The notes: generated by a model from the letters alone, not told the origin. DNA of 64,000 nucleotides from Vibrio metoecus (GCF_000696385.1 NZ_JJMN01000065.1:62001-126000), one strand, 5' to 3'. Positions 48,922 through 60,735 are shown, counted from the stretch's first letter. Numbers and translations: made by a program.

Positions 48922-49833
48922 ATGCAACCTCTTCCTAACATCTCGGCAGCCACTCGTCTCCTCGCTTCACAGATTGAGCAATGGACAGGTCAGAACAACC
49001 AGATGGAAACTGCGATCAGCGGCCTACGGCTCAGCCGTTGGACAAGTGAAACCCAACCTGTAAGCTATACGCACAAATCCAGTCTTTGCCTGATCGCACA
49101 AGGGAAAAAGCGTGTTTTTCTCGGTGAAGAGTGCTTTGTATATGATGCCAACCATTTTTTGATTTCCTCAGTCGATCTGCCCGTGATTGCCAACATCATG
49201 GAAGCCAGTGAAGAGACCCCCTACTTGGGGATCATTCTTGAGTTAGATATGCAGGAAATTTCCCAGTTGATTGTGGATAGTCAATTTACTTTTGAGCCCA
49301 ATCATTCGCCGTCACAAAGTATTGCTGTAGGTCAGCTATCCCTTCCGATCTTAGATGCCTTTACCCGCCTAGTCGCCTTACTTGATGAACCCGCCAACAT
49401 CAACATTCTTGCGCCTCTCATCAAGCGCGAGATTTTCTATCGGCTATTGCAGACTGAACAAGGTGCTCGGCTGAGCCAGATTGTTGCTCCCGGCAGTCAT
49501 AGTCATCAAATTTCCAAAGCCATTGATTGGCTCAAGCACAATTTCGTCAAACCTTTGAATGTCAGCCAGCTTGCCAACTCAAGTGGGATGAGTAAATCCG
49601 CGTTTTACACCCACTTTCGCGCAATGACGGCGATGACTCCGCTGCAATTTCAAAAGAAGCTCCGCCTCAGTGAAGCTCGCCGTTTAATGCTCGCTGAAAA
49701 TATCGATGCCATGACTGCCACCTTTAAGGTTGGCTACGAAAGCCCGTCACAGTTTAGCCGAGAGTACAGCCGGCTCTTTGGTGCCCCGCCAGTCAAAGAC
49801 ATCAAAACACTGCGTACCGCGAACCTGCTCTGA
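48922..49833 (+). CDS. AraC-family transcription regulator (YqhC-like)
   Basis: 303 residues. The N-terminal half is an AraC-type ligand arm (SLCLIAQGKKRVFLGEECFV, LISSVDLPVIANI). The C-terminal half has two helix-turn-helices (LNVSQLANSSGMSKSAFYTH; TATFKVGYESPSQFSREYSR). It lies just before an iron-dependent alcohol dehydrogenase, the same pairing as YqhC/yqhD in E. coli, where YqhC answers reactive aldehydes. That role is inferred. Confidence 0.88.
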   Translation: MQPLPNISAATRLLASQIEQWTGQNNQMETAISGLRLSRWTSETQPVSYTHKSSLCLIAQGKKRVFLGEECFVYDANHFLISSVDLPVIANIMEASEETPYLGIILELDMQEISQLIVDSQFTFEPNHSPSQSIAVGQLSLPILDAFTRLVALLDEPANINILAPLIKREIFYRLLQTEQGARLSQIVAPGSHSHQISKAIDWLKHNFVKPLNVSQLANSSGMSKSAFYTHFRAMTAMTPLQFQKKLRLSEARRLMLAENIDAMTATFKVGYESPSQFSREYSRLFGAPPVKDIKTLRTANLL

Positions 49834-50168
49834 ATTCGAGTACAAGAAGCATGGTGAATATGCTCATCAGCCCAAGCTGCTTTAATATGGAAGATTAAGC
49901 AATCCAATTACCCAACCAAATGGAGAGAAATTAATAAAAAATAAATAAAACAATAAATTAAAACCAAAACATCCACATAGAAATAAATGGTGCTATAAGA
50001 CCACATCACCCATTGGGAAAAATAGGCAAGAGTCAAAGAGAATTGGATATTCAGTCAATCCCCCTCACTGCGTAAGATGAACCACAAATAGAGCCATGCT
50101 TGCCCAAACTCAGTTTGAAAATGGCAAACCGCAGGCTTAACTCATCGACCTTAGAGAAGGAAGTAACC
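49834..50168. other. AT-rich gap between the AraC and dehydrogenase genes
   Basis: 335 bp, very AT-rich at 49920-49990. This would hold the dehydrogenase promoter and AraC-type operator, but I cannot point to the sites. Confidence 0.5.
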
Positions 50169-51338
50169 ATGCAACTCGATTTTTCCTACTACAACCCAAC
50201 CAAAATTCATTTTGGCCGCACCGCGCTTGAAAAACTGCAAGATGAACTCCCTCACTATGGCGAAACCGTCATGCTTGTGTATGGTCGTAATGCGATAAAA
50301 ACCAATGGTCTTTATGACCAAGTGCTCGCCATGCTCAGCGCTGCGGGGAAAAACGTGGTGGAATTATCCGGCGTAATGCCGAACCCAACTTACGCCAAAA
50401 TGATGGAAGGTGTCGCCAAGGTTCGTGAACATAAGGTGTCCCTGATTTTGGCTGTCGGCGGTGGCTCGGTGATTGACTGTGCAAAAGGCATTTCCGTCTC
50501 AGCCTATTGTGAAGGTCAGGACCCATTCCATAAATACTGGGTAGAGTTTCAAGATGTGGATCATGAGATCGTTCCTGTGGCCTCGATTCTGACGATGGTC
50601 GGAACAGGTTCAGAAATGAATGGTGGCTCGGTAATCACTCATGAAGCGATGAAGTACAAAGCAGGACGCGTATTTCCTGCCAACGTGTTTCCAACGTTTT
50701 CGATTCTAAATCCAGAATACACCTTCACCGTACCTCAATATCAAATGGTCTCCGGTGTGTTCGATACCATGTCGCACCTGATGGAGCAATACTTCTCCGA
50801 TCAAGGCGCCAACACCACTGATTATGTGATTGAAAGCCTTTTGAAATCATCGATCGATAACTTACGGTTAGCGCTACAGAACCCGCAAGATTATGAAACA
50901 AGAAGTAATCTGATGTGGAATGCAACGTTAGCACTCAACACCGTCACAGGCCTCTCCAAGAGTCAAGACTGGCAGGTGCATATGATTGAGCATCAGCTCG
51001 GTGCCTATACAGATTGCGCACACGGCATGGGGTTAGCGGCGATTTCGTTGCCTTACTATCGCTTAATTTACCCCTATGGATTGGAAAAATTCGTGCGTTT
51101 TGCCACTCAGGTTTGGGGCATTTCACCAGAAGGGAAAAGCCCTGAGCAAATCGCTCAGGCCGGACTGGATGCGCTAGAACACTTCACGCAGGAATGTGGC
51201 ATTGTCACGTCATTAGCCGAGCTGGGAGCAACCAAAGCTATGCTGCCTGAGATTGCACAATCGACGATTATTTTTGGTAACGGTTATAAAACGCTAACCA
51301 AAGAAGAAGTGCTCAACATCCTCGAAGCCTGTTATTAA
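50169..51338 (+). CDS. yqhD: Iron-containing alcohol dehydrogenase, YqhD-like
   Basis: NADPH-dependent aldehyde reductase of the iron-type alcohol dehydrogenases, 389 residues (E. coli YqhD 387). MQLDFSYYNPTKIHFGRTAL begins the Rossmann part; VGGGSVIDCAKGIS is the glycine-rich NADP loop; metal-binding residues lie in VSGVFDTMSHLMEQYF, HMIEHQLGAYTDCAHGMGLA. The start is chosen for its AGAAGGAAGT ribosome site; an upstream 23-codon extension is rejected. Probably controlled by the AraC regulator before it and protecting the cell from aldehydes. Confidence 0.88.
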   Translation: MQLDFSYYNPTKIHFGRTALEKLQDELPHYGETVMLVYGRNAIKTNGLYDQVLAMLSAAGKNVVELSGVMPNPTYAKMMEGVAKVREHKVSLILAVGGGSVIDCAKGISVSAYCEGQDPFHKYWVEFQDVDHEIVPVASILTMVGTGSEMNGGSVITHEAMKYKAGRVFPANVFPTFSILNPEYTFTVPQYQMVSGVFDTMSHLMEQYFSDQGANTTDYVIESLLKSSIDNLRLALQNPQDYETRSNLMWNATLALNTVTGLSKSQDWQVHMIEHQLGAYTDCAHGMGLAAISLPYYRLIYPYGLEKFVRFATQVWGISPEGKSPEQIAQAGLDALEHFTQECGIVTSLAELGATKAMLPEIAQSTIIFGNGYKTLTKEEVLNILEACY

Positions 51339-51395
51339 TCTGACACTGGTTCAAGGGCTACGCTCATTTTCCACTGTCTAGAGTGGAGCCCTTAC

Positions 51396-51426
51396 AAAAA
51401 AACGCCTTCCATTTGGAAGGCGTTTT
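51396..51426. terminator. Bidirectional terminator between yqhD and mukB
   Basis: AAAAAACGCCTTCCATTTGG followed by AAGGCGTTTTC: a perfect 9-10 bp stem flanked by A- and T-runs, serving both converging genes. Confidence 0.9.
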
Positions 51427-51451
51427 CATATCAAGCCCTGATGAGTCTCAA

Positions 51452-54400
51452 CTATTCCGTCAACTCACCGGCCAATTCTTCAGCGAATTTCTGCTCCGCC
51501 GTTTTTGGCTTTTCGGTTTGCGCAAAACCGCGTAGCCCCACCACATGTACGTGCTCGTGATCTTTAAACACTTTACGTACCAGTTTGTAAGTGGTGCCCT
51601 TCTCTGGGCTGATGTTCTCTGGCGCTGCAATCAGTAACTGCATATCCAGACGCTCACACAGCTCAAACAAGGTGGCGATGGATTTGGCATCCAGACGCGC
51701 AGCTTCATCAAGGAACAACAGGCGACACGGCACAATATCTTTACTGCGCAGACGACGTGACTCTTCTTCCCAGCTCTGCACCACCATCAGCAGGATTGAC
51801 TGACCGGTACCGATCGCTTCACCAGTCGACAATGCGCCCGATTCGGCTTGTAGCCAACCATCCGAACCACGGTTGACTTCCACACTCAGCTCTAGGTAGT
51901 TACGGTAATCCAAAAGCTCCTCACCCAGCACTTGCGGTGAACGTTGACCCATGTCGATGTGAGGGTTCACGCGTTGGAACAGCTTAGCCATCGCTTCTGA
52001 GAAGATGTAACGCGCGCTTTCAAACAGATCTTTGTGCTGCGCTTGCTGCTCAGATAAGCCTGCCAGCAGGATTTCATGGCTTTCACGCACTTTCACATTC
52101 AGGCGCACACCGTTCACCTGACCAAAGGAGATGTTCGACAGCCCTTGGTTGAGCATACGAATTCGGTTTTGCTCACGCTGAATGGTTTTGCGGATGATGC
52201 TGGCTACCGAATCCGAACTGATCGCCAAACGTTGCTCACGCTGGGTCAACTCTTCGGTCAAACGAGCCAGTTCCACTTCCATCTCTTCAATCGCTTCGAC
52301 CGGATCGTCGGTGCGAATGATGTCTTGACGAATGCGCTCACGCAGATGCTGATACACCGCAATGTAGAACAGCACTTTACGCTCAGGACGCGAGTTATCT
52401 TCCGACTGGCGCAGTGCATCACGCAGATCTTCATTGTTGGCGACCGCGAGACGCAGCGCACCCAAGGATTTATCCGACATTGAACGCAGTTCATCGGCAG
52501 ACAGGTAAGCCAGCTCACGCTTGTGCAGACGACGTTCAACATCATTTTGGCGCGCAAGACGCAGTACCGAGCACCAACCCGCTTTCGCGTTGACCACGAA
52601 AGTGCGCAGGTCTTGATAATCTTTCTCGACTTTCTTCATGCGCTTGACCAGCGCTTTCATTTCCAGCTCAGTGGAGGTGATGGTACGTTCGTATTCGCTC
52701 TTACGACTGCGTGAAGTGTGCAGACGCTCTTGCAGCTCATCACGACGACGCTGAGCACGCTCAATCGCACCTTCGTCAGCATGCACACCAAACTCTTGCA
52801 GCTCTTGTTTAAACTCTTGCACCGTTTCTAGCTTAGCTTGGTGTGAACTTTTCAGTGACGCCAATAGCTGATTGTATTGGCTGAGCTGAGCTTGCGCCTG
52901 TTTCAGCTCTTCACGGCTGCGAGTACGTTCACTTTCCGCCTGCACCAATTTCGCTTTGAGCTGTTCACTCAGCTCACTGCTTTGGTTGAGCAGATCCACC
53001 GAGTCGGAATAAGCAAAGTGGTGACGACGTTCAAGCAGATCCGACAGCGCAAAAATTTGCGCTTTGAGTTGCTGTAGTGCTTGGTCAGCTTGCTGGTATT
53101 GTTGCTCCAGCGCATCAAACTGCTCTGGGTCGGCATCGAGTACCGCCGCCACTTTTTCCAGCTCGCTGATGGTGCGGCCATGTGCAGCGATAAAGGCTTT
53201 GGCCTCGCTCAGCTGTTGCAGTTTCTCTTCAAGCTCGTGGTAACGGGCTTCGAGCGACTCTTCGTCAAGTAGACTCATTTGCGGCGCGAGTTTGTCTAGC
53301 GCAGCTAACGCTTGTTTGCTCGCTTGCAACTGGCTACGCAGTTGCTGCTCTTGCGCTTCAAATTCGCTGATGGAGCGCAGCAGTTGATTACGCTTATCGC
53401 GCGCATTCACTAAGGCTTGTTCAGGATCGGCATCAAACGCCACTTGCAAGTGCATCGCCACAAACTGGTTGAAGCTGGCGTACAGACGTTGCAATTTTTG
53501 CGAATCGAACGAAGCTTTGGCGTGTTGCTCAACCACGTCATCACGCTCTTCACGCAGCAGCTCTAAACGCTGCTCACGCGCCGCGCGGCCAAACAGTGGA
53601 ATGGCTGGGAAGCGCGAGTAGCGCATTTGACGCTGGTTAAGCTGAACGCACACCGCGCCTTCCAGCTCTTCGGCATTGAATGAGCTGTCATCAAACGCAT
53701 CCACATCACCTTCGATGAGGTAGAGATCTTCCGGACAGTCATCCAGTTCAACCAGTTTTTCTTTGATGCCAGAGAGATCCGACACCACAATCGCGTGACG
53801 CGCAGGACCGTACATCGCACTGAAATACGGCGCATCATCAATGGTGATGTCGTCATAGATTTCTGACAGCAGCACACCGCCGAGCGTATCCGCCAATCCT
53901 TTCAGACGCGGATCGTTAGAGCCACCCGGAGAAGCTAAGCGCTCAATTTCGCTATCGAGTTTCGCGCGGCGCTCGGCGAGCTTATCTTTCGCCATGGATT
54001 GGGCTTTTTCCAGCTCCAACACTTGCTGCATGTGCGCCATGACAGATTGGCTATCCGCCAGTTCGGCACCACTTTGCTCGCGTAGCGTTTCTAAAGCATC
54101 GTTAGCTTTGATCCATGCTGGCGCAATCGACTCAAAACGGGCGATTTGCGTTTGCAGTTCTTGCTCTTGATGGCGCAGCTGACCGCGCTGTTCGCGGCAG
54201 TTTTCCTGCTCGGTTTCCAGTTCTTCTAAGAGTGCTGAGTGGCGCTCACGCTCTAGCTCGACGGTCGCGGCATCATCCAAGGCCACCCTATGTTGTTTGT
54301 GGTATTGGGTTGCCAGCTCACGCACGCTGCGTTGCTGCTCAAGTTGGCGCTCAAGGTCTCGTTGTTGTGCTTGCCACTGCGCTTCGTTTTGTACCACATG

Positions 54401-55927
54401 TTGGGCTTCACGCGCTTGGCGGATCACTTGCTGCGCTTGATTCGCTGCTTCACTGCGCGCGACCTCACCCAACACGCGTTTCACCAATTCAAACGCATGG
54501 TTGAACTGCTGCGCGGCGGCTGAAGACATATCCAGCTTGTGCTTGAGAGCCAACAGTTCGCTGGTGCGCGTTTCCTGCTCCGCTTTCAGTTGAGTAGCTA
54601 ACGCTTGCGCACTTTCCGCAGTGAGTTCTGGCTTATCCAGCAAGCGACGCGCTTTATCGAGCGCTTGCACCGCTTGCTGGTATTGCAGAGCACGGGTTTG
54701 CTGCACATCAAGGGCTTGCTGATAATCGGCCAATTGCGATTTGAGGCTATCCACTTCCTCTTCACTGATGGTGGCGCGTTCTTCGGCCATCATCACTCGC
54801 TCATTGGCTTCTTCGACCACCATCATCTGCTCTTCGAGGCGGAAATTCAGCTCTTCGAGATCTTCTTGATAGCGTTCAATTTTTTCTTGCTGACGCAGCG
54901 CGTTTTGCACCAATTGCAGGTGATCAGACGCGCCTTGGTAATCTTGCTCCAGCGCCGACTCTTGCTCAACCAGCAGTTCTAACTCTTCGTGAACACGGTT
55001 CAGCAAGCTGTTTTGTTCAATCAGGGTTTCACGAGAAGAGAACAGCTCACCGCGCAGAACCAAAGTTTGTCCAACTTTGTTACGACGATCATTGGCGTGG
55101 CGCATGTAGTCCGCGGCTACATAGTTGGTCGATTCGGTGATCAGGTGTTTGAACAGATCGCGATCCGCTTGCGTGGTCTTGATCGCTTCCAGCGTCATGC
55201 GGTTTTCACGCAGCGCGGATTCCATATCTTGGAACGCTTTCTTCACGCCGCCATTTTGTGGCAGCAAATAATCACGCAGTGAGCGGGTGATTGCACTGGA
55301 AATACCGCCGTAAAGCGAAGCTTCAATCAAACGGTAGAATTTTGAACGGTCTGAGCTGTTACGCAGTTTTTTCGGGATCACGCCAAATTCAAACATCTGC
55401 GCGTGGTAGTCGACAATCGACGGGAAAGATTTGAAATGCGCGCCTTCAATTTGACCCACGGCATCTTTCACTTCATTGATTTGGCGAACACGCGCATGTT
55501 TGTCGGATACGGTTTCGACCAACACATCGGTCGGTTTAACATGACTTGGCAAACCTTGGATCAAGAAAGGTTTGATGTCGACTTTCTTATCGCGTCCCGC
55601 CACTTGTTGCAGCTTCACCGCAAACAGTAAACGTTGGTTACGTGAGTTCACCACATCCAACGCGGCGTAACACGCCCCCGCTTGCAGCTTACCGTACAAA
55701 CCTTTATCGCGAGAAGCTTGCGAGCTCCCCGCTTCGGTGGTGTTACGGAAATGGAGCAGGCTTTGGTCTGGGATCAAAGCGGTGATAAACGCCGCCATAG
55801 TGGTAGACTTACCCGCACCGTTACCACCGGATAAGGTGGTCACTAAATTATCAATGTCAAAGGTACGCGCAAAGAAGCCGTTCCAGTTGATCATGGTTAG
55901 CGATTGATATTTACCTCGTTCAATCAT
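51452..55927 (-). CDS. mukB: Chromosome partition SMC-like protein MukB
   Basis: SMC-like condensin that folds the chromosome. 1491 residues: an N-terminal ATPase head with Walker [21 protein letters not shown]; two long coiled-coil arms full of Q/E/A/L repeats; a hinge near residue 650-780; and the C-terminal head with the signature [20 protein letters not shown] and Walker [15 protein letters not shown]. The start overlaps the mukE stop by 4 bp. Last gene of cmoM-mukF-mukE-mukB. Confidence 0.97.
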   Translation of the reverse strand: MIERGKYQSLTMINWNGFFARTFDIDNLVTTLSGGNGAGKSTTMAAFITALIPDQSLLHFRNTTEAGSSQASRDKGLYGKLQAGACYAALDVVNSRNQRLLFAVKLQQVAGRDKKVDIKPFLIQGLPSHVKPTDVLVETVSDKHARVRQINEVKDAVGQIEGAHFKSFPSIVDYHAQMFEFGVIPKKLRNSSDRSKFYRLIEASLYGGISSAITRSLRDYLLPQNGGVKKAFQDMESALRENRMTLEAIKTTQADRDLFKHLITESTNYVAADYMRHANDRRNKVGQTLVLRGELFSSRETLIEQNSLLNRVHEELELLVEQESALEQDYQGASDHLQLVQNALRQQEKIERYQEDLEELNFRLEEQMMVVEEANERVMMAEERATISEEEVDSLKSQLADYQQALDVQQTRALQYQQAVQALDKARRLLDKPELTAESAQALATQLKAEQETRTSELLALKHKLDMSSAAAQQFNHAFELVKRVLGEVARSEAANQAQQVIRQAREAQHVVQNEAQWQAQQRDLERQLEQQRSVRELATQYHKQHRVALDDAATVELERERHSALLEELETEQENCREQRGQLRHQEQELQTQIARFESIAPAWIKANDALETLREQSGAELADSQSVMAHMQQVLELEKAQSMAKDKLAERRAKLDSEIERLASPGGSNDPRLKGLADTLGGVLLSEIYDDITIDDAPYFSAMYGPARHAIVVSDLSGIKEKLVELDDCPEDLYLIEGDVDAFDDSSFNAEELEGAVCVQLNQRQMRYSRFPAIPLFGRAAREQRLELLREERDDVVEQHAKASFDSQKLQRLYASFNQFVAMHLQVAFDADPEQALVNARDKRNQLLRSISEFEAQEQQLRSQLQASKQALAALDKLAPQMSLLDEESLEARYHELEEKLQQLSEAKAFIAAHGRTISELEKVAAVLDADPEQFDALEQQYQQADQALQQLKAQIFALSDLLERRHHFAYSDSVDLLNQSSELSEQLKAKLVQAESERTRSREELKQAQAQLSQYNQLLASLKSSHQAKLETVQEFKQELQEFGVHADEGAIERAQRRRDELQERLHTSRSRKSEYERTITSTELEMKALVKRMKKVEKDYQDLRTFVVNAKAGWCSVLRLARQNDVERRLHKRELAYLSADELRSMSDKSLGALRLAVANNEDLRDALRQSEDNSRPERKVLFYIAVYQHLRERIRQDIIRTDDPVEAIEEMEVELARLTEELTQREQRLAISSDSVASIIRKTIQREQNRIRMLNQGLSNISFGQVNGVRLNVKVRESHEILLAGLSEQQAQHKDLFESARYIFSEAMAKLFQRVNPHIDMGQRSPQVLGEELLDYRNYLELSVEVNRGSDGWLQAESGALSTGEAIGTGQSILLMVVQSWEEESRRLRSKDIVPCRLLFLDEAARLDAKSIATLFELCERLDMQLLIAAPENISPEKGTTYKLVRKVFKDHEHVHVVGLRGFAQTEKPKTAEQKFAEELAGELTE

Positions 55928-56646
55928 GCTTCATCTTCCCACTCGGTTTGCTCTTCGTCGTACTCGGTTGCTGGGTTTTCCAACAGGCTTTGCTGGCTTG
56001 GTTCTGGGGTATGCACCACCGCTTCACCATCACGGATCAGACGCAGCTGTGCTTCACGCACATCACCACCCAAACGTACATCCGCACCAAAACGAAATAC
56101 CGCTTCAGTGATGCGGAATTTGCCCGTATCACCAATGGTGATCACCATACCGAGGCGACGTAAACGGCGCAGCGAGGTACGTACTTTTTCAAACAGCTTC
56201 TCGCGATCCAGATCCGAGCCGCTGGCACGGTTGGTCACCAGCTTCATCAGCTTCTTCTCTTCCACCAAGGTCAACAGCTCATCGTACAGCTCTTGGTTGG
56301 TGAAAATACCTTCGTGCGCTAAACGCTCAGGACTCAGATAGAGGAAACAGAGCACTTTACCCACCAGCATATCCAGCTCAGAGAGCACACTGCGGTTGAT
56401 AAGCGAAGTGGAGCGTGGACGCAGATAGAAGAAACCTTCCGGCGCGCGTACTAGTTCGGTGTGGTAGCGTTGATAAAACAGCGCCAAATCCGGCTCAAAA
56501 TCTGACAGGAAGGCGTGGTTGTCCAAATCGTCACTGGAGACATGACGCCCCGCGCGCAGCAAACTGTCTAGCGCTGGAAATAGCGGGTTTGCAATCGCTT
56601 TGGCCAGATTCTCTGGCATGTATTCATTAATATCGGTCGATGACAT
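55924..56646 (-). CDS. mukE: Chromosome partition protein MukE
   Basis: Accessory winged-helix subunit of the MukBEF condensin. 240 residues from [40 protein letters not shown] and [20 protein letters not shown] are characteristic. The start at 56646 lies inside the end of mukF and matches E. coli MukE, preferred over one 7 codons upstream. Confidence 0.95.
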   Translation of the reverse strand: MSSTDINEYMPENLAKAIANPLFPALDSLLRAGRHVSSDDLDNHAFLSDFEPDLALFYQRYHTELVRAPEGFFYLRPRSTSLINRSVLSELDMLVGKVLCFLYLSPERLAHEGIFTNQELYDELLTLVEEKKLMKLVTNRASGSDLDREKLFEKVRTSLRRLRRLGMVITIGDTGKFRITEAVFRFGADVRLGGDVREAQLRLIRDGEAVVHTPEPSQQSLLENPATEYDEEQTEWEDEA

Positions 56647-57964
56647 TCGCTTGTACCTTTGCGCCAAAATCGTTGATCGCCGTCCAGTCTGGCTGGATAG
56701 CGCGGTAGTCGGACTCGGAGTAACCTAGCCTTACCGCTTGGTCGACAACCATTCGGGCTAAATCGAAATGATGGGTTCGTGGATGGCTGGTTAGGTAATC
56801 ACGCAGCACAAGGGCTAAATCAATCGCTGCGCCCTGCTCTTTATGCACTTTCAGCATGTCGCCAATCCGCTGCGCAAGTTCATCGTTCACTTGTTGCAGC
56901 TCTTCGTATTCCACTTCCATCGGCACATGACCAGTAACTTCTTCGTCACGCAGGGTCAAGGTTTCATCACGCAGATCGGATAGACGTTCTGCATCGGCGT
57001 AAGTGAGATACCAAGGTTGTTCAAAATAGTCGTTCATTGACTGACGCAGACGTTGGCTGAACGCGCGGTTCTGGTCCATATCAATCGCGGTACGAATAAA
57101 CTTGTGGACATGGCGGTCGTAACCGATCCAAAGATCAATCGACTGCTGACCCCAACTCGTAATGCGGTCAAGTTTCATCTGCAGCGCAAACAGCGTCTCT
57201 TCGATGAAATCCAATTCCAGATCGCCATACACGCACTCCTGAATATCGAGGATTTGCGTTTGCAACTCATCGCCTGCCGCTTGCAAGGTATCTTGCAGCT
57301 CACGCAGTGTGGCGGAAGTCTCAGACAGCAAGGCTTCACAGTTGTTGATCGCATCGCGCCAATCTTTATTCAGCAGATCCGCAATCTGTTCTTTGACCGA
57401 TTGCTGCTGCTCATCCATCACACGCTGGTTAAGGTCGATGCGATCGAAGATTTCACTCACCGAATATTTGAGCACGCCAAACACGTTTTTGCGCCAGTGG
57501 GCGACACTTCCGCCCTGCTGCGCAGATTCCACGGCTTTCGCCATCTCATCCGCGACCATAGAGAGTTGGATGGATAACTTGAGCTTGGAAAATTCGCGAT
57601 GACGAACGTAGTAGTCGGTAATGCCGATCGCCAAAGGAGTCAGACGGTAGATGCTGGCACCTTCCGTCATTTCGCTGGTAAAGCGGCTGAGTAAGCGCTG
57701 CTTGACCAGATCATTAATCGCATTGTTAGCCCGAAAGGCTGAGGCTTCTCCCGATTCTGCAAACAAGCGCGTCACTATCGCGAATGCATCGTGAAGTTCC
57801 CCTTCTCCGAGCTCTTCATCAAATCTTTCATTACTGAGTACTGCAATCGCAAGCAAAAATGCCAGCCGCTCAGTAGGCAGATTCAATGAGAAGTCATACT
57901 GTTTTACCCAAGTGACGAGTTCGTCGATAGGCTTTTGCACAGTATCCTGAGTAAACTCACTCAT
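56627..57964 (-). CDS. mukF: Chromosome partition protein MukF (kleisin)
   Basis: Kleisin subunit of MukBEF that bridges the heads of MukB. 445 residues: N-terminal winged-helix dimer ([20 protein letters not shown]), a helical middle, and the C-terminal winged helix that contacts MukB ([20 protein letters not shown]). It overlaps mukE and follows cmoM by 11 bp. Confidence 0.95.
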   Translation of the reverse strand: MSEFTQDTVQKPIDELVTWVKQYDFSLNLPTERLAFLLAIAVLSNERFDEELGEGELHDAFAIVTRLFAESGEASAFRANNAINDLVKQRLLSRFTSEMTEGASIYRLTPLAIGITDYYVRHREFSKLKLSIQLSMVADEMAKAVESAQQGGSVAHWRKNVFGVLKYSVSEIFDRIDLNQRVMDEQQQSVKEQIADLLNKDWRDAINNCEALLSETSATLRELQDTLQAAGDELQTQILDIQECVYGDLELDFIEETLFALQMKLDRITSWGQQSIDLWIGYDRHVHKFIRTAIDMDQNRAFSQRLRQSMNDYFEQPWYLTYADAERLSDLRDETLTLRDEEVTGHVPMEVEYEELQQVNDELAQRIGDMLKVHKEQGAAIDLALVLRDYLTSHPRTHHFDLARMVVDQAVRLGYSESDYRAIQPDWTAINDFGAKVQANVIDRY

Positions 57965-57975
57965 TGTGTTTCCTG

Positions 57976-58758
57976 TTATTGTTTTTTCTTAGCCCATACA
58001 TGAATGTATCGGCCCAATGAGAGGTAAGGCTCCTGACGGCAGAATTTGCGCTCCAGTGCCACCAAATCCTCATACTGGTATTCGCCCATGTTTTTCATGT
58101 TTCCGATGTAATCACTGAAACAACGAATACCGGATTTCCCACAGATCTCAAAACCCGATTCTTCGATCCATTGATAGACCTCTTCGGGGAGTAAGCCTTT
58201 CTGCGGTTGTAATTTGAACCGTTTGCGGTGCGGCATATCTTCTAGCACGTGCGGAATGTTGCCACACACGGCGTTTTTGTAAACCAAACCGTGGTAGTTG
58301 TAAAACATCACCGACACCATGCCGCCCGCTCTAACTTGCGCCAACAAATTTTGCAACGCTGGTTTGGGCTCCGCCAACCACTCCATCACCGCATGAAACA
58401 GCACCAAATCAACGGGCGCATCAAGGTGTGCTTGAATCGTCTGCACTGGTGAATGGACGAAGCGATACTGCTCAAGCAGGCCATTGTTTGCAATATCCTG
58501 CTCGGCCAATTGCAACATTTCCGAAGAAAGATCACAGAGTGTCACTCGATGCCCAAGGCGAGCGATTTTTTGCGATACTTGCGCCAAGCCGCCACCTGCA
58601 TCGAGTACGTGCAAGGGAACTTTTTGCGCGTCCAGTTGACTGAGAAGCTGCTCCAAATCTTCCCAAACAATGACTTGGCGGATCTCACCTTTGTCAGAAC
58701 CGTATATATTTTTTGCAAATTTGTGGGCAATATCGTCGAAATTGCGATCTTCTGTCAC
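57976..58758 (-). CDS. cmoM: tRNA 5-carboxymethoxyuridine methyltransferase CmoM (SmtA)
   Basis: SAM-dependent methyltransferase that completes mcmo5U34 in tRNA. 260 residues. SAM site [20 protein letters not shown], with [11 protein letters not shown] and [13 protein letters not shown] downstream. First gene of the cmoM-mukFEB operon, the same order as in E. coli, divergent from elyC as there. Confidence 0.93.
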   Translation of the reverse strand: MTEDRNFDDIAHKFAKNIYGSDKGEIRQVIVWEDLEQLLSQLDAQKVPLHVLDAGGGLAQVSQKIARLGHRVTLCDLSSEMLQLAEQDIANNGLLEQYRFVHSPVQTIQAHLDAPVDLVLFHAVMEWLAEPKPALQNLLAQVRAGGMVSVMFYNYHGLVYKNAVCGNIPHVLEDMPHRKRFKLQPQKGLLPEEVYQWIEESGFEICGKSGIRCFSDYIGNMKNMGEYQYEDLVALERKFCRQEPYLSLGRYIHVWAKKKQ

Positions 58759-58874
58759 AGTAGCTTGAGTTATGATAACGAACCGTGCCTGCTATTCTGT
58801 CATACGAATGGCAGGAATAAAGAGGCTTCGACTCTTTTTATACTCAAGTGCTGTTTTTTCGGACTGTTTTCTCT

Positions 58875-59696
58875 ATGTTTGAGCTGAAAAAAATTTTTTC
58901 TTCACTGTTGATGCCTCTGCCAGCGCTGCTGATCATTGGTTTCGTGGGCCTGATGCTGATCATGTTCACGGCAAAACGTAAAACTGGCTGCCTAGTGGTG
59001 TTGTTCTCCCTCACTGGGTTATTTCTGGTTTCCTTTCAACCCGTGGCGACTCGTTTATTGATGCCACTTGAACGTACTTACACGGCATTTTTACCCGTAG
59101 AAGGTACTCTTGACTACGTGATGGTACTCGGTAATGGCCATGTGGTTGATGATGACATCCCTCCCACCTCCGAGCTTACTCGTGCTGCGCTCATGCGCTT
59201 AACAGAAGGCATTCGTATTAGTCGTATGTATCCGGGTTCAAAACTGATCCTCTCCGGTTACGCTGGTGGTAGTGAAGTTAGCCACGCTCGGATGATGGCG
59301 CGTGTCGCTTTAGCGTTAGGCGTACCGAAATCGGATATTATTTTGCTGGAAACCGCCAAAGATACTTGGGAAGAAGCGCGCCAAGCCGCGGCTTTCGTGC
59401 AACAAAAGCGCATGGTACTGGTCACCTCAGCAAGCCATATGAAGCGTGCGATGCGCGAATTTGAATCGGCAGGTTTAACGCCAATACCAGCACCGACTAA
59501 CTACTTAGGTCATCTCAATATTGTTCAGCCTTGGGATAAATACATTCCTAAATCACGCTATCTTGAGCAAACCGAACAGTATTGGTACGAAACCTTAGGC
59601 TTATTGTGGCAAAAACTGCGTGATACCGTTGCCGGAGATGGCAGTGAACAGGTAGGAACGCCCTCTGTCGTAGAAGAAGCTCCGACAACGCCCTAA
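58875..59696 (+). CDS. elyC: Envelope biogenesis factor ElyC (DUF218)
   Basis: Inner-membrane protein needed for peptidoglycan assembly at low temperature in E. coli. 273 residues: two N-terminal membrane helices (MPLPALLIIGFVGLMLIMFT; GCLVVLFSLTGLFLVSFQ) and a periplasmic DUF218 domain (YVMVLGNGHVVDDDIPPTSE, LILSGYAGGSEVSHARMM, VLVTSASHMKRAM). The first ATG in frame is at 58848, but MFELKKIFSS at 58875 matches the family. Divergent from cmoM. Confidence 0.9.
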   Translation: MFELKKIFSSLLMPLPALLIIGFVGLMLIMFTAKRKTGCLVVLFSLTGLFLVSFQPVATRLLMPLERTYTAFLPVEGTLDYVMVLGNGHVVDDDIPPTSELTRAALMRLTEGIRISRMYPGSKLILSGYAGGSEVSHARMMARVALALGVPKSDIILLETAKDTWEEARQAAAFVQQKRMVLVTSASHMKRAMREFESAGLTPIPAPTNYLGHLNIVQPWDKYIPKSRYLEQTEQYWYETLGLLWQKLRDTVAGDGSEQVGTPSVVEEAPTTP

Positions 59697-59730
59697 TCGT
59701 TTCCCCTCCGCCAAGTTGTTAAAAATGTAA

Positions 59731-59760
59731 AAAAACCGGCAAATACGCCGGTTTTTCTTT
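59731..59760. terminator. Bidirectional terminator between elyC and torR
   Basis: AAAAAACCGGCAAATACGCC followed by GGTTTTTCTT. The stem is 5 to 8 bp with A-rich and T-rich flanks, serving both converging genes. Confidence 0.85.
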
Positions 59761-59803
59761 GTTGATGATAAGCAGTATGTAAGCAAATTGAGTTCAAACG
59801 AGC

Positions 59804-60508
59804 TTAATCCCCTGCGAACATGTACCCTTCACCGTGAACTGTGACAAAAATTTGCGGGTTCTTCGGATCCATTTCCATCTTGGCGCGCATACGTCGAATC
59901 AACACATCAATAGTACGATCATTTGGCGCATCCACACGATGGCTGATCATATTCAAAATGCGCTCACGGCTCAGCACTTGATTAGGATAAGAGGAAAGTG
60001 CAACCAACAACTCGTATTCTGCTTTAGTGAGTTTAACCGGCTCACCATTACGGCTCAAAGCACGACGCTGTATATCGAATGTCCACTCGCCAAAGTAAAC
60101 CAACGTATCGTCTGTCTTCTCACTGTATTTATCGCGGCGAGCCAACGAAATTCGCCACAACAAGTTTTTCACTCGAACTTGTAGCTCACGTAAATCGACA
60201 GGTTTAGTCACATAATCGTCAGCACCCATTTCAAGGCCAACAATTTTATCGATACTGTCTGTGCGTCCTGTCACTAAAATAATGCCAATCTCCGACTGGC
60301 CACGCAGCTCTCGCGTCAATAACAATCCATCTTCACCAGGCAAGTTAATGTCCAGCAAGACTAAATCTATGTCATTAAGCTCAAGTGCTTCTCTCATTTG
60401 TGCGCCACTTTCCGCTTCTGTTACTTGGTAACCTTCATTTTGAAAGTAACCGCTTAACTTACTACGGGTGACGAGGTCATCTTCAACCACAAGTACGTGA
60501 TAACTCAT
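59804..60508 (-). CDS. torR: Response regulator TorR (OmpR family)
   Basis: Activates the tor operon when TMAO is present. 234 residues: receiver domain VLVVEDDLVTRSKLSGYFQN with phospho-acceptor D in VLLDINLPGEDGLLLTRELR and the K of VTKPVDLRELQ; then the winged helix (PVKLTKAEYELLVALSSYPN, RTIDVLIRRMRAKMEM). The close match to E. coli TorR includes LVTGRTDSIDKIVGLEMGAD. A 12-codon upstream extension is rejected. Divergent from torD; the sensor TorS is not in the window next to it. Confidence 0.93.
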   Translation of the reverse strand: MSYHVLVVEDDLVTRSKLSGYFQNEGYQVTEAESGAQMREALELNDIDLVLLDINLPGEDGLLLTRELRGQSEIGIILVTGRTDSIDKIVGLEMGADDYVTKPVDLRELQVRVKNLLWRISLARRDKYSEKTDDTLVYFGEWTFDIQRRALSRNGEPVKLTKAEYELLVALSSYPNQVLSRERILNMISHRVDAPNDRTIDVLIRRMRAKMEMDPKNPQIFVTVHGEGYMFAGD

Positions 60509-60662
60509 AGTGCACCATTTTAAATAACGGGATTTATCGCTCACTCATTCTATTCACATTTGTTAATAATTCGAGGAATATCGTGAGAAACCTCACTTTT
60601 CCTTGATGCAACGCAAGCTTTATTTTAACTAGATTTAACAACGTGTTCTTTTCTTTTCACAA

Positions 60663-60694
60663 CTTGTCATATCTTGCGTGATGGCTGTTCATTT
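60663..60694 (+). promoter_or_regulatory. Putative tandem TorR boxes in the torR-torD gap
   Basis: CTTGTCATAT (60663-60672, 8/10) and CTGTTCATTT (60685-60694, 9/10) match the TorR decamer CTGTTCATAT. They are direct repeats whose starts are 22 bp apart, two helix turns, so TorR would bind the same face. Confidence 0.5.
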
Positions 60695-60735
60695 TTATGG
60701 TTTAGACTAAGCGTCAATCGATTGGGAGTGCAAAC

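Noticed and set aside
54115..54982. Long antisense frames inside mukB
   Set aside because: They are by-products of the biased codon use in the coiled-coil region; no start signals or family features.
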